NCBI RefSeq assembly: GCF_000222025.1
Contig: NZ_AFQO01000005.1
Coordinates: 1-64,000, forward strand
DNA: 64,000 bases
From: Haemophilus haemolyticus M19501
Lineage (GTDB): Bacteria > Pseudomonadota > Gammaproteobacteria > Enterobacterales > Pasteurellaceae
Reading direction: 5' to 3'
The translations under genes were made by a program, and so were the position numbers. Position 1 is the stretch's first letter, and the number at the start of each line of letters is the position of its first letter. The notes beneath the pieces are model-generated. The model saw only the letters and a list, made by a program, of their open reading frames with translations, was not told where the DNA came from and searched no databases. This document shows positions 28,856 through 40,258 of the stretch, piece by piece.

Positions 28856-30216
28856 TGATGTATCCTTGGCAAGCCTTTGCTATTCAACCTAAGTTTTCTC
28901 ATAAAATCGCCTTACGCACTGCACAGGGCGATATTTTTAATTGGGCGCAAGTAGCCGAGAAAGTGAACCAAACTGTTTCCTTCTTACAAAATAAAGGTGT
29001 AAATCCTGAAAGTGCGGTTGCTTTTGTCGGAAAAAATACAGAAAACATTTTATTTTTATATCTTGCTGCAATCCAACTGGGTGCAAAAATTCTAGGCATT
29101 AATCTGGCGTTTCCTCAAGAAAAAATTGAAGAATTATGTGAGATTCATCACATCGATTTTTGTTTTTATGATGAAGATTTGAGGGATTTTCCAAAAACTA
29201 ATGTAGTTATACAAAAAGCCGATTTCTTTCGCCCTGCAACAATGACGCTCACGTCTGGCTCGACAGGTTTGCCAAAAGCGGTAGTACATAATGTTCAAGC
29301 GCATTTAGATAATGCGAAGGGCGTATGCGAATTGATGAAGTTTGATAGCGAACATTCTTGGCTACTTTCCTTGCCGTTATATCATGTTTCAGGTCAAGGT
29401 ATTGTTTGGCGTTGGTTGAGTTGTGGCGCTGAATTGCATTTTCCGAAAACGGATTTTTACGCTTCATTATTGGAGGCGACTCACGTTTCTCTTGTGCCAA
29501 CGCAATTACAGCGTTTATTAGATTATTTACAGGAAAATCCGAGCATTTCATTTGCTACGCGTCATATTTTACTGGGCGGTGCGCATATTCCCACAGAACT
29601 TACACAAAAAATGGTGAAATACGGTATCGAAACGTATTCTGGCTACGGAATGACGGAAATGGCTTCGACAGTTTTTGCTAAAAAATCTGACAGAAAACAA
29701 GGCGTAGGGCAACCGCTCTTAGGTAGAGAGTATTGTTTAGTAAATGATGAAATTTGGCTGAAAGGTGCAGGTTTGGCGATGGGGTATTGGAAAGATCGAC
29801 AAATTGTTCCATTAACGAATAACCAAGGCTGGATTCAGACAAAAGATAAAGGCATTTGGCAAGAGGGCGAACTTGTTATTATCGGACGACTTGATAATAT
29901 GTTTATTTCAGGTGGCGAAAATATTCAACCAGAAGAAATTGAACAAGTGATTATTCAACATTCTTCAGTTAATCAAGTGTTTGTTTTACCACAAAAAAAC
30001 AAAGAATTTGGTCAGCGTCCTGTCGCTTTAGTGGATTTTAATGAACTCTTTAGTAAAAGTGCGGTTGAAAATTTAATGTTTTTTTTACAAGATAAACTTG
30101 CACGTTTTAAACAGCCTATTGCATATTATCCTTTGCCACTGATGCTTGAGAAAGGCATTAAGATCTCACGTAAACAGCTTGCTGATTGGCTGGCAAAGCG
30201 AGATGAGATAAATTAA
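28855..30216 (+). CDS. menE: O-succinylbenzoate-CoA ligase
   Basis: A 453-residue AMP-forming acyl-CoA ligase in menaquinone biosynthesis, activating o-succinylbenzoate. It has the ATP loop MTLTSGSTGLPKAVVH, YSGYGMTEMAST, and the hinge region IIGRLDNMFISGGENIQPEEIE with a C-terminal catalytic lysine (KGIKISRKQL). Start is ATG 28855 overlapping the seqA stop (or the next codon), so it is translationally coupled to seqA. Menaquinone serves anaerobic respiration, the condition sensed by ArcB. Confidence 0.92.
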   Translation: MMYPWQAFAIQPKFSHKIALRTAQGDIFNWAQVAEKVNQTVSFLQNKGVNPESAVAFVGKNTENILFLYLAAIQLGAKILGINLAFPQEKIEELCEIHHIDFCFYDEDLRDFPKTNVVIQKADFFRPATMTLTSGSTGLPKAVVHNVQAHLDNAKGVCELMKFDSEHSWLLSLPLYHVSGQGIVWRWLSCGAELHFPKTDFYASLLEATHVSLVPTQLQRLLDYLQENPSISFATRHILLGGAHIPTELTQKMVKYGIETYSGYGMTEMASTVFAKKSDRKQGVGQPLLGREYCLVNDEIWLKGAGLAMGYWKDRQIVPLTNNQGWIQTKDKGIWQEGELVIIGRLDNMFISGGENIQPEEIEQVIIQHSSVNQVFVLPQKNKEFGQRPVALVDFNELFSKSAVENLMFFLQDKLARFKQPIAYYPLPLMLEKGIKISRKQLADWLAKRDEIN

Positions 30217-30242
30217 TTTACCATTTAGATTAGGGAAAAATA

Positions 30243-33200
30243 ATGATTAGGAAACTTATGAAAACACCTCCATTTTTTACCGCACTTTTTGCTTCGGCAA
30301 TGTTTACCCTTAGCGTTTCGCAAGGGGTATTGGCGGCAAATTCAACAAACGTATTACCAACAGAGCAATCGCTTAAAGCCGATTTGGCTAACGCTCAAAA
30401 AATGAGTGAGGGGGAGGCAAAAAATACGTTGTTAGCAGAATTACAAACATCAATTGATTTATTGCAGCAAATTCAAGCTCAACAAAAAATCAATGATGCA
30501 TTGCAAACAACATTAAGCCATTCAGAGAGTGAAATTAGAAAGAATAATGCAGAAATTCAAGCATTAAAAAAACAACAAGAAACGGCAACAAGTACTGATT
30601 ATAATGCACAATCACAGGACTATTTACAAAATAGTCTCACTAAGTTAAATGATCAATTACAAGATACGCAAAACGCATTAAGCACAGCAAATGCACAATT
30701 GGCAGGGCAAAGTTCTATTTCTGAACGAGCACAAGCGGCATTAACAGAAAATGTTGTACGCACACAGCAAATCAATCAACAATTAGCCAATAATGATATT
30801 GGTAGCACATTGCGAAAACAATATCAGATTGAATTACAACTGATTGATTTAAAGAATAGTTATAATCAAAACTTATTAAAAAATAATGATCAGCTTTCTT
30901 TACTTTATCAAAGCCGTTATGACCTATTGAATTTACGTTTGCAAGTACAGCAGCAAAATATTATTGAGATTCAAGAAGTCATTAATCAAAAAAATCTTCA
31001 GCAATCACAAAATCAAGTAGAACAAGCTCAGCAGCAACAGCAAAAAACTGTGCAAAATGATTACATTCAAAAAGAGCTTGATCGCAATGCACAGCTTGGT
31101 CAGTATTTATTACAACAAACAGAAAAAGCGAATTCATTAACTCAAGATGAGTTAAGAATGCGAAATATTTTAGATAGCCTCACTCAAACTCAACATACTA
31201 TTGATGAACAAATTAGTGCATTACAAGGCACGTTAGTTCTTTCACGTATTATCCAGCAACAAAAACAAAAATTACCGACTAACTTAAATATTCAAGGTTT
31301 ATCAAAACAAATTGCCGATTTGCGCGTACATATTTTTGACATTACTCAAAAACGCAATGAACTTTATGATCTAGATAACTATATTAATAAAGTTGAAAGT
31401 GAAGATGGAAAACAATTTACTGAGGCAGAAAGAACGCAAGTTAAAACGTTATTAACTGAGCGTCGGAAAATGACATCTGATCTAATTAAATCTTTAAATA
31501 ATCAATTAAATCTCGCGATTTCTTTGGAATTAACACAGCAGCAAATTACACAAATCAGTGATCAAATTCAATCTAAATTAGAGCAGCAAAGTTTTTGGGT
31601 GAAAAGTAATAATCCTATTAATTTAGATTGGGTAAAAATGCTTCCAAGAGCTTTAGTTGAACAGTTTAATGGCATGTTGAAAAAATTAGGTTTTCCAACT
31701 AATTATGACAATTTACCTTATTTGCTGATGTATTTCTTAGGGTTATTTATTGTAGGCGGTGCAATTTTTAAATTTAAAAATCGAATTAAACAACAATTAA
31801 ACAAAATTAATCGTGAAATACATCGTTTAGATACAGATAGTCAGTGGAGTACTCCACTTGCCCTGTTATTAACAGCGTTTTTAACGCTTTCTAGTACACT
31901 TTGGTTTTTAGCAGTTTGCCAAATGATCGGCTTCTTTTTCTTCAAAAATCCAGAAGAATTTTGGCATTGGTCATTTAATATGGCGGGTTATTGGTGGTTC
32001 TTTACATTTTGGATTTCATTGTTCCGTCCAAATGGTATTTTTGTTAATCATTTTGAATCTTCAAAAGAGAATGCACAACGTTTTCGTGGTGTTATCCAGC
32101 GCATTATTATTGTGATTGTATTGCTTTTAAATACTTCTGTGTTTAGCAATGTCACTGATGCAGGTTTAGCTAATGATGTGTTAGGTCAAATTAATACTAT
32201 TACGGCTCTAATTTTCTGTGCGGCGATTATTGCCCCTCGTTTTAATCGAGTACTTCGCGCTTATGAACCTGAAACAAATAAACATCATTGGTTAATAAGA
32301 ATTGTACAAATTGGTTTGAGATTAATTCCTGTGGGATTAATCGTACTTATTGTTTTAGGCTATTACTACACCGCTTTAAATTTGATTGAGCATTTTATTC
32401 ATTCTTATATTGCTTGGTGTGTATGGTGGTTAGTACGCAATACGATTTACCGTGGTATTACGGTTTCTTCTCGTCGTTTAGCACATCGCCGTTTAGCAGA
32501 AAAACGTCGTCAAAAAGCACTTGAAAATAATTATGAAAATATATCCTCTGATGATGTGGTTGCAGTGGGAGAGCCAGAGGAAAGTTTGGCGTTAAATGAT
32601 GTGCGTAGCCAATTATTACGTTTTGTAGATCTCTTTATTTGGACAGCATTATTAGGGATTTTCTACTATGTATGGTCAGATTTAGTCACCGTAGTGAGCT
32701 ATTTACGTGAAATTACACTTTGGCAACAAACCACGACAACCGATGCTGGCACTGTAATGGAAAGCATTACTTTATTTAATCTTCTTGTTGCTTTGGTTAT
32801 CGTGGGAATTACTTATGTGTTGGTTCGTAATATTTCAGGCATTTTGGAAGTATTAATTTTCTCTCGAGTGAATCTTTCACAAGGTACGCCTTATACGATT
32901 ACGACACTACTTACTTATATTTTTATCGCCATTGGTGGCGCGTGGGCATTTGCAACCTTAGGGATGTCTTGGTCAAAATTACAATGGTTATTCGCCGCAC
33001 TTTCTGTTGGTCTTGGTTTTGGTATGCAAGAGATTTTTGCAAATTTTGTGTCAGGTATCATTTTGTTATTTGAACGCCCAATCCGAGTTGGCGATGTGGT
33101 TACCATTAATGGAGTGAGCGGTACTGTAGCGAAAATTCGTATCCGTGCAATTACATTGATTGATTTTGATCGCAAAGAAGTGATTGTGCCAAATAAATCT

Positions 33201-33581
33201 TTTGTGACAGGTCAAGTGACCAACTGGGCATTATCTAGCACTATGACACGTTTAGTGATTAGCGTTGGTGTTGCTTATGGTTCTGATTTAACACTCGTGC
33301 GCCAATTATTACTTCAAGCAGCTGATGAACAGCCGACTGTTTTACGTGATCCTAAACCATCTGCTTATTTTTTAACTTTTGGCGCAAGTACTTTGGATCA
33401 CGAGTTACGTGTTTATGTAGAACAAGTTGGGGATCGCACCAGTACTACAGATGCCCTTAATCGCCGTATTAATGAATTATTTGCAGAACATAATATTGAT
33501 ATTGCCTTTAATCAATTAGATGTATTTATCAAAAATAATGATACAGGCGAAGAAATTCCTTTTGTTGATGTAAAAAAATAA
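30243..33581 (+). CDS. mscK: Large mechanosensitive channel MscK/KefA
   Basis: A 1112-residue inner-membrane channel protecting against osmotic downshock. A signal peptide (ending VLAANS, about residue 32) is followed by a long periplasmic coiled-coil region rich in glutamine (about 35-440). About eleven membrane segments follow, then the MscS core (GLGFGMQEIFANFVSGIILLFE, DVVTINGVSGTVAKIRIRAT-like beta domain, VIVPNKSF). It is similar in size to E. coli MscK. RBS AGGG precedes ATG 30243. It is 9 bases upstream of aroC. Confidence 0.9.
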   Translation: MIRKLMKTPPFFTALFASAMFTLSVSQGVLAANSTNVLPTEQSLKADLANAQKMSEGEAKNTLLAELQTSIDLLQQIQAQQKINDALQTTLSHSESEIRKNNAEIQALKKQQETATSTDYNAQSQDYLQNSLTKLNDQLQDTQNALSTANAQLAGQSSISERAQAALTENVVRTQQINQQLANNDIGSTLRKQYQIELQLIDLKNSYNQNLLKNNDQLSLLYQSRYDLLNLRLQVQQQNIIEIQEVINQKNLQQSQNQVEQAQQQQQKTVQNDYIQKELDRNAQLGQYLLQQTEKANSLTQDELRMRNILDSLTQTQHTIDEQISALQGTLVLSRIIQQQKQKLPTNLNIQGLSKQIADLRVHIFDITQKRNELYDLDNYINKVESEDGKQFTEAERTQVKTLLTERRKMTSDLIKSLNNQLNLAISLELTQQQITQISDQIQSKLEQQSFWVKSNNPINLDWVKMLPRALVEQFNGMLKKLGFPTNYDNLPYLLMYFLGLFIVGGAIFKFKNRIKQQLNKINREIHRLDTDSQWSTPLALLLTAFLTLSSTLWFLAVCQMIGFFFFKNPEEFWHWSFNMAGYWWFFTFWISLFRPNGIFVNHFESSKENAQRFRGVIQRIIIVIVLLLNTSVFSNVTDAGLANDVLGQINTITALIFCAAIIAPRFNRVLRAYEPETNKHHWLIRIVQIGLRLIPVGLIVLIVLGYYYTALNLIEHFIHSYIAWCVWWLVRNTIYRGITVSSRRLAHRRLAEKRRQKALENNYENISSDDVVAVGEPEESLALNDVRSQLLRFVDLFIWTALLGIFYYVWSDLVTVVSYLREITLWQQTTTTDAGTVMESITLFNLLVALVIVGITYVLVRNISGILEVLIFSRVNLSQGTPYTITTLLTYIFIAIGGAWAFATLGMSWSKLQWLFAALSVGLGFGMQEIFANFVSGIILLFERPIRVGDVVTINGVSGTVAKIRIRAITLIDFDRKEVIVPNKSFVTGQVTNWALSSTMTRLVISVGVAYGSDLTLVRQLLLQAADEQPTVLRDPKPSAYFLTFGASTLDHELRVYVEQVGDRTSTTDALNRRINELFAEHNIDIAFNQLDVFIKNNDTGEEIPFVDVKK

Positions 33582-33590
33582 GGGGAAATT

Positions 33591-34664
33591 ATGGCTGGTA
33601 ATACAATTGGACAACTTTTCCGTGTGACAACCTTTGGGGAGTCACATGGTATTGCATTAGGCTGTATCGTTGATGGGGTACCGCCAAATCTTGAATTATC
33701 AGAGAAAGATATTCAGCCAGATTTAGATCGTCGTAAACCAGGAACATCTCGATATACCACGCCGCGTCGTGAGGACGATGAAGTTCAAATTTTGTCTGGT
33801 GTGTTTGAAGGAAAAACGACAGGCACAAGTATCGGAATGATCATTAAAAATGGTGATCAGCGTTCGCAAGATTATGGAGAGATTAAAGATCGTTTTCGCC
33901 CTGGTCATGCAGACTTTACCTATCAGCAAAAATATGGCATCCGTGATTATCGTGGCGGTGGACGTTCATCAGCGCGTGAAACAGCGATGCGAGTTGCAGC
34001 TGGATCGATAGCAAAAAAATATTTACGTGAACATTTTGGCATTGAGGTGCGAGGTTTTTTAAGCCAAATCGGTAATATAAAAATTGCTCCGCAGAAAGTG
34101 GGACAAATTGATTGGGAAAAGGTAAACAGTAATCCATTCTTTTGTCCTGATGAAAGTGCGGTAGAAAAATTCGATGAATTGATCCGTGAACTTAAAAAAG
34201 AAGGAGATTCTATTGGCGCAAAACTTACTGTTATTGCAGAAAATGTACCTGTAGGATTGGGTGAGCCAGTATTTGACCGTTTAGATGCCGATCTTGCTCA
34301 CGCATTAATGGGAATTAATGCAGTAAAAGGTGTAGAAATTGGCGATGGCTTTGCTGTGGTTGAACAACGAGGTTCGGAACATCGTGATGAAATGACACCT
34401 AATGGCTTTGAAAGTAATCATGCAGGCGGTATTTTAGGCGGAATTAGTTCAGGACAGCCAATTATCGCCACTATTGCACTAAAACCAACTTCAAGCATTA
34501 CGATTCCTGGTCGTTCAATCAATCTTAATGGTAAACCCGTAGAAGTTGTAACAAAAGGTCGTCACGATCCTTGTGTGGGGATTCGTGCTGTGCCAATTGC
34601 GGAAGCTATGGTGGCGATTGTCTTATTAGATCATCTCTTACGTTTTAAGGCACAGTGTAAATAA
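33591..34664 (+). CDS. aroC: Chorismate synthase
   Basis: A 357-residue FMN-dependent enzyme making chorismate, the last common step of aromatic biosynthesis. Signatures are [51 protein letters not shown] and the C-terminal [28 protein letters not shown] precedes the ATG. aroC upstream of mepA is the order seen in enteric bacteria. Confidence 0.97.
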   Translation: MAGNTIGQLFRVTTFGESHGIALGCIVDGVPPNLELSEKDIQPDLDRRKPGTSRYTTPRREDDEVQILSGVFEGKTTGTSIGMIIKNGDQRSQDYGEIKDRFRPGHADFTYQQKYGIRDYRGGGRSSARETAMRVAAGSIAKKYLREHFGIEVRGFLSQIGNIKIAPQKVGQIDWEKVNSNPFFCPDESAVEKFDELIRELKKEGDSIGAKLTVIAENVPVGLGEPVFDRLDADLAHALMGINAVKGVEIGDGFAVVEQRGSEHRDEMTPNGFESNHAGGILGGISSGQPIIATIALKPTSSITIPGRSINLNGKPVEVVTKGRHDPCVGIRAVPIAEAMVAIVLLDHLLRFKAQCK

Positions 34665-34680
34665 TCTTAGTGTAAGATGG

Positions 34681-34860
34681 GAGTCTGTGCCTAGGGTAGG
34701 TATACCCTAGGTTAGTTTGATGTTACCCCTTTGGGGTAAGTGGAAAGTTCTTCAATGGGGCTGAACTTAAGGTGTACCTATATGTGAGTCTGTGCCTAGG
34801 GTAGGTATACCCTAGGTTAGTTTTAGTTTGATGTTACCCCTTTGGGGTAAGTATAAAGTT
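34681..34860. repeat. Two direct copies of a hairpin-rich repeat upstream of mepA
   Basis: Bases 34681-34740 recur from 34786 with a 6-base insertion. Each copy holds two dyads: CCTAGGGTA / TACCCTAGG around GGTA, and TTACCCC / GGGGTAA around TTT. The second copy ends in a third hairpin, GTTCCCC / GGGGAAC, followed by TATTTTTCT, which may end aroC transcription. Confidence 0.9.
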
Positions 34861-34892
34861 CCCCAAAGGGGAACTATTTTTCTAACCGTGGG

Positions 34893-35002
34893 TATACTTA
34901 CCCACGGCAAAACCTAGGATATGCTTACCCACGGCAAAACCCAGAGTATGCTTATCTACAAGCAAGACCTAGAATATATTTACCTACGGCAAAACTTTAG
35001 AA
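34893..35002 (+). repeat. Four imperfect 27-28-bp tandem repeats abutting the mepA start
   Basis: Units begin at 34893, 34920, 34947 and 34975, each of the form TATRCTTACCCACGGCAAAA plus a CCTAGGA-like tail. The last unit includes the A of the mepA ATG. The first unit pairs with a preceding CCGTGGGTA as a hairpin. No other ribosome binding site is visible, so the repeat array occupies the whole leader. Confidence 0.85.
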
Positions 35003-35862
35003 TGAATAAAATTTTATTAAAAACAACCATAATTTTTACCGCACTTTTCTCTCTGAACGTTGTTGCGTCTCCTCTAGATTGGCAAAAAGTGAAACGCCCT
35101 ATTCCAAGTGAAGATGGTAAAGCAAGTCCTATTGGTAGTTATACCAACGGGTGTATTATTGGAGCGCAAGCATTACCGCCGAAAGGTGAAGGTTACCAAG
35201 TTATTCGTATGAATCGCAATCGTTATTATGGTCATCCAAATATGATTCAGTATCTTGAACGTTTGGGGCAACGCGTTAAAGCTGCTGGGTTACCAACGAT
35301 GTTAGTGGGCGATATTGCCATGCCGGGTGGCGGGCGGTTTTTAACGGGTCATGCTAGCCATCAGATGGGGTTAGATGCGGATATTTGGTTAAGAATGGGC
35401 GAAATGTCAGATGCCGATGCGCTGAATTCTGATGGTAAAGGTTTATTAGTTGTGGATAGAAAGGCGCAACGAGTCGATGAACGCGTGTGGAATAGCAATC
35501 ATGCGACGTTAATCAAGTTAGCCGCGCAAGATCCAAGTGTGACGCGTATTTTTGTTAATCCTGCGATTAAGGTAAAATTATGTCAAACCGCTGGCAATGA
35601 TCGCGGTTGGCTACACAAAGTTCGTCCTTGGTATGGTCACGACTCTCATTTTCATGTTCGTTTAACTTGCCCTGCAGATGCGCCTTATTGTGAAAATCAA
35701 GCCCCCGTTCCTGCTGGTGATGGTTGTGGAGACGAATTATATTCTTGGTTTGAACCGCCAAAACCAGGCGCTTCAGTGAGCAAACCTAAAGTTACACCAC
35801 CAGAGCCGTTTTTGTGCCAACAAATTTTGAACTCACCGAATCGGAGTGAATGGTTAGAATAG
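35002..35862 (+). CDS. mepA: Penicillin-insensitive murein endopeptidase
   Basis: A 286-residue periplasmic zinc metallopeptidase (LAS family) cutting D-alanyl-meso-diaminopimelyl crosslinks of peptidoglycan. A signal peptide (MNKILLKTTIIFTALFSLNVVAS) is followed by zinc motifs GHASHQMGLDADIW and WYGHDSHFHVRL, and six or more cysteines suggest disulfides. I chose ATG 35002 because it opens the signal peptide; an upstream in-frame reading from 34921 only translates the tandem repeats. It is 338 bases from aroC because of the repeat cluster. Confidence 0.93.
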   Translation: MNKILLKTTIIFTALFSLNVVASPLDWQKVKRPIPSEDGKASPIGSYTNGCIIGAQALPPKGEGYQVIRMNRNRYYGHPNMIQYLERLGQRVKAAGLPTMLVGDIAMPGGGRFLTGHASHQMGLDADIWLRMGEMSDADALNSDGKGLLVVDRKAQRVDERVWNSNHATLIKLAAQDPSVTRIFVNPAIKVKLCQTAGNDRGWLHKVRPWYGHDSHFHVRLTCPADAPYCENQAPVPAGDGCGDELYSWFEPPKPGASVSKPKVTPPEPFLCQQILNSPNRSEWLE

Positions 35863-35879
35863 CATTAAGGTAAATCAAT

Positions 35880-36647
35880 ATGGATATCGGAATTGATCTT
35901 TTAGCAATATTGTTTTGTGTTGGTTTTGTTGCATCATTTATCGATGCGATTGCTGGCGGTGGTGGATTAATCACTATTCCAGCGTTGCTCATGACAGGTA
36001 TACCACCTGCAATGGCGTTAGGCACCAACAAATTGCAAGCTATGGGGGGCGCATTATCTGCAAGCCTTTATTTCTTGCGAAAAAGAGCGGTCAATTTACG
36101 CGATATTTGGTTTATTTTGATTTGGGTTTTCTTAGGTTCATCCCTCGGTACATTGTTAATTCAATCAATTGATGTAGCGATTTTCAAAAAAATTCTACCT
36201 TTTTTGATTTTAGCCATTGGTCTGTATTTTTTATTTACTCCTAAATTAGGTGATGAAGATCGAAAACAACGATTAAGTTATCTGTTATTTGGTCTTTTAG
36301 TTAGCCCATTTTTAGGTTTTTATGATGGCTTCTTTGGTCCAGGAACTGGCTCAATAATGAGTTTAGCCTGTGTTACTTTGCTAGGATTTAATCTCCCGAA
36401 AGCGACAGCACATGCAAAAGTGATGAACTTCACTTCAAACTTTGCTTCTTTTGCGCTTTTCTTATTGGGCGGACAAATTCTTTGGAAAGTGGGTTTCGTG
36501 ATGATGGCTGGGAGCATTTTAGGCGCAAATTTAGGTGCTAAAATGGTAATGACGAAAGGTAAAACCTTGATTCGACCAATGGTTGTTATCATGTCCTTTA
36601 TGATGACGGCTAAAATGGTTTACGATCAGGGCTGGTTTCATTTTTAA
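35880..36647 (+). CDS. TauE/SafE-family membrane permease
   Basis: A 255-residue protein with about eight membrane segments and two family repeats (FVASFIDAIAGGGGLITIPALL; GFYDGFFGPGTGSIMSLA). The family exports or imports sulfonates and related anions, but the substrate here is unknown. TAAGGTAAATCA precedes the ATG. It starts 18 bases after mepA, so it is probably cotranscribed. Confidence 0.85.
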   Translation: MDIGIDLLAILFCVGFVASFIDAIAGGGGLITIPALLMTGIPPAMALGTNKLQAMGGALSASLYFLRKRAVNLRDIWFILIWVFLGSSLGTLLIQSIDVAIFKKILPFLILAIGLYFLFTPKLGDEDRKQRLSYLLFGLLVSPFLGFYDGFFGPGTGSIMSLACVTLLGFNLPKATAHAKVMNFTSNFASFALFLLGGQILWKVGFVMMAGSILGANLGAKMVMTKGKTLIRPMVVIMSFMMTAKMVYDQGWFHF

Positions 36648-36693
36648 TTCGGAAAGCGCGCAAAAGTGCGGTTAAAATTAATTTCATTTTATT

Positions 36694-37650
36694 ATGTCAA
36701 ATAATCAACAAAATTTACGTTTGACAGCGAGGGTGGGCTATGAAGCGCACTTTTCATGGTCGTATTTAAAGCCTCAATATTGGGGAATTTGGCTCGGTAT
36801 TTTCTTTTTATTGTTGTTAGCATTTGTGCCTTTTCGTCTACGCGATAAATTGGCGGGAAAATTAGGTATTTGGATTGGGCATAAAGCAAAGAAACAGCGT
36901 ACGCGTGCACAAACTAACTTGCAATATTGTTTCCCTCATTGGACTGAACAACAACATGAGCAAATAATTGATAAAATGTTTGCGGTTGTTGCACAAGTTA
37001 TGTTTGGTATTGGTGAGATTGCCATCCGTTCAAAGAAACATTTGCAAAAACGTAGCGAATTTATCGGTCTTGAACATATCGAACGGGCAAAAGCTGAAGG
37101 CAAGAATATTATTCTTATGGTGCCACATGGCTGGGCGATTGATGCGTCTGGCATTATTATGCACACTCAAGGCATGCCAATGACTTCTATGTATAATCCA
37201 CACCGTAATCCATTGGTGGATTGGCTTTGGACGATTACACGCCAACGTTTCGGCGGAAAAATGCATGCTCGCCAAAATGGTATTAAACCTTTTTTAAATC
37301 ATGTTCGTAAAGGCGAAATGGGTTATTACTTACCAGATGAAGATTTTGGTGTGGAGCAAAGCGTATTTGTTGATTTCTTTGGAACTTATAAAGCGACATT
37401 GCCGGGATTAAATAAAATGGCAAAACTTTCTAAAGCTGTTGTCATTCCAATGTTTCCTCGTTATAACGCTGAGGCTGGCAAATATGAAATGGAAATTCAT
37501 CCCGCAATGAATTTAAGTGATGATCCTGAACAATCAGCCCGAGCAATGAACGAAGAAATAGAATCTTTTGTTACGCCAACGCCAGAGCAATATGTTTGGA
37601 TTTTGCAATTATTGCGTACAAGGAAGGATGGCGAAGATCTTTATGATTAA
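36694..37650 (+). CDS. lpxM: Lipid A late acyltransferase (LpxM/MsbB family)
   Basis: A 318-residue inner-membrane acyltransferase adding a secondary acyl chain to lipid A. One N-terminal membrane segment (about 30-50) precedes the HxxxxD catalytic motif in VPHGWAIDASG, and QNGIKPFLNHVRKGEMGYYLPDEDFG follows. It is the HI0199/msbB-type locus by recall and distinct from htrB. An uptake word lies in the 46-base gap upstream, and no clear ribosome binding site is seen at the ATG. Confidence 0.88.
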   Translation: MSNNQQNLRLTARVGYEAHFSWSYLKPQYWGIWLGIFFLLLLAFVPFRLRDKLAGKLGIWIGHKAKKQRTRAQTNLQYCFPHWTEQQHEQIIDKMFAVVAQVMFGIGEIAIRSKKHLQKRSEFIGLEHIERAKAEGKNIILMVPHGWAIDASGIIMHTQGMPMTSMYNPHRNPLVDWLWTITRQRFGGKMHARQNGIKPFLNHVRKGEMGYYLPDEDFGVEQSVFVDFFGTYKATLPGLNKMAKLSKAVVIPMFPRYNAEAGKYEMEIHPAMNLSDDPEQSARAMNEEIESFVTPTPEQYVWILQLLRTRKDGEDLYD

Positions 37651-37707
37651 GAATAGGGTTTGAAAGTCATATTCTCGAAAACGGATATTCAATAAGGTAA
37701 ATAAGAA

Positions 37708-38748
37708 ATGGAAGAAAAAATTCGGCTGACGCAATACAGCCATGGTGCGGGTTGAGGTTGTAAAATTTCGCCTAAGGTGTTAGGGACAATTTTACATTCA
37801 GAACTGGAAAAATTTTATGATCCAAATCTGCTCGTTGGCAATGAAACTGCTGACGATGCGGCGGTGTATGATCTTGGTAATGGAACTGCAATTATCAGTA
37901 CCACCGACTTTTTCATGCCGATTGTGGATGATCCTTTTGATTTTGGACGAATTGCCGCAACCAATGCCATTAGTGACATTTTTGCTATGGGCGGTAAGCC
38001 GATTATGGGAATCGCCATTTTAGGTTTTCCAACCAATGTATTACCTGCAGAAATTGCACAGAAAATTGTTGATGGTGGGCGTTTTGCTTGCCATCAAGTG
38101 GGTATTGCTTTGGCGGGGGGACATTCCATTGATTCGCCTGAACCTATTTTTGGTTTAGCCGTGACAGGCGTGATTGATACTGAAAAAGTGAAACGTAATG
38201 CGTCTGCAAAATCAGGTTGTAAGCTTTATATGACTAAACCGCTTGGTATTGGTATTTTGACGACGGCGGAGAAAAAAGGAAAACTTAAGCCAGAACATCA
38301 AGGTTTAGCCACTGCTGCTATGTGCCAAATGAATTCTATTGGCAGTCAATTTTCCCAAGTGGATGGTGTCACCGCAATGACGGATGTCACCGGATTTGGT
38401 TTACTTGGTCATTTAATTGAAATCTGTGAAGGTTCAAATCTAAGTGCGGTAGTTTTTGCGGACAAAATTAAAACCTTGGGCGGTGTAAAAGATTATATTG
38501 CTCAAGGTTGCGTACCGGGTGGAACAGGGCGTAATTTTGACAGTTATGGGCATAAAGTTGGGATATTGACGGAAGAACAAAAAGCGATTTTGTGTGATCC
38601 TCAAACATCAGGTGGTTTATTAGTGGCAGTTGATCCTAATAGCGTTCAAACTATAATTGAAATAGCCAAAGATGCTGGCATTGATTTATATGAAGTGGGT
38701 GAATTAAAACCTAAATCAGAATCCGATGTTGTCGTTGAAATAGCTTAA
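37708..38748 (+). CDS. selD: Selenophosphate synthase, a selenoprotein (UGA-encoded Sec16)
   Basis: A 346-residue enzyme making selenophosphate from selenide and ATP, the donor for selenocysteine. ATG 37708 ([15 protein letters not shown]) is followed by TGA at 37753-37755 and then [10 protein letters not shown] in the same frame. The UGA sits where other SelD proteins have Cys or Sec in the G-x-G-C-K catalytic site, so it encodes Sec16. A standard stop-to-stop reading would wrongly begin at 37777. Further motifs: [59 protein letters not shown]-like hairpin directly follows the UGA. It is 57 bases downstream of lpxM. Confidence 0.95.
37759..37796 (+). promoter_or_regulatory. SECIS element of selD
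   Basis: A 9-bp lower stem (TGTAAAATT / AATTTTACA), a TCG/GAC internal loop, and an upper stem CCTAA / TTAGG closed by a GGTG loop. The loop starts 23 bases from the UGA. The small upper stem with a GGU-type loop resembles the SelB-binding bacterial SECIS of fdhF. Confidence 0.85.
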
Positions 38749-38750
38749 TA

Positions 38751-38786
38751 AAAAAGCGTGGAAATTTGAAAACCCACGCTTTTTTA
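38751..38786. terminator. Bidirectional terminator between selD and serS
   Basis: AAAAAGCGTGG / CCCACGCTTTTTT between the two convergent genes. Confidence 0.85.
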
Positions 38787-38799
38787 TTTTATAGAAGGA

Positions 38800-40098
<1,299 letters not shown>

Positions 40099-40258
40099 TT
40101 ACTTTTTTCGTTGAAATGAAAACGGTTTTATTCTATCGCACGTTGTTGAAATAAACCAGTTAAAAGCCAAGGGAAAAGCGAGATTCTGAAAATAAAGAAA
40201 AATACACCGCACTTTGTGCTAAAATTCGCGCCAATTTAATCAAATTTTTAGGTGAGTT

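Noticed and set aside
33589-33929. Minus-strand open frames opposite the aroC start
   Set aside because: Antisense to conserved chorismate synthase sequence; no independent support.
37777-38748. selD starting at 37777
   Set aside because: It would lose the catalytic site; the true start is ATG 37708 with readthrough of UGA as selenocysteine.
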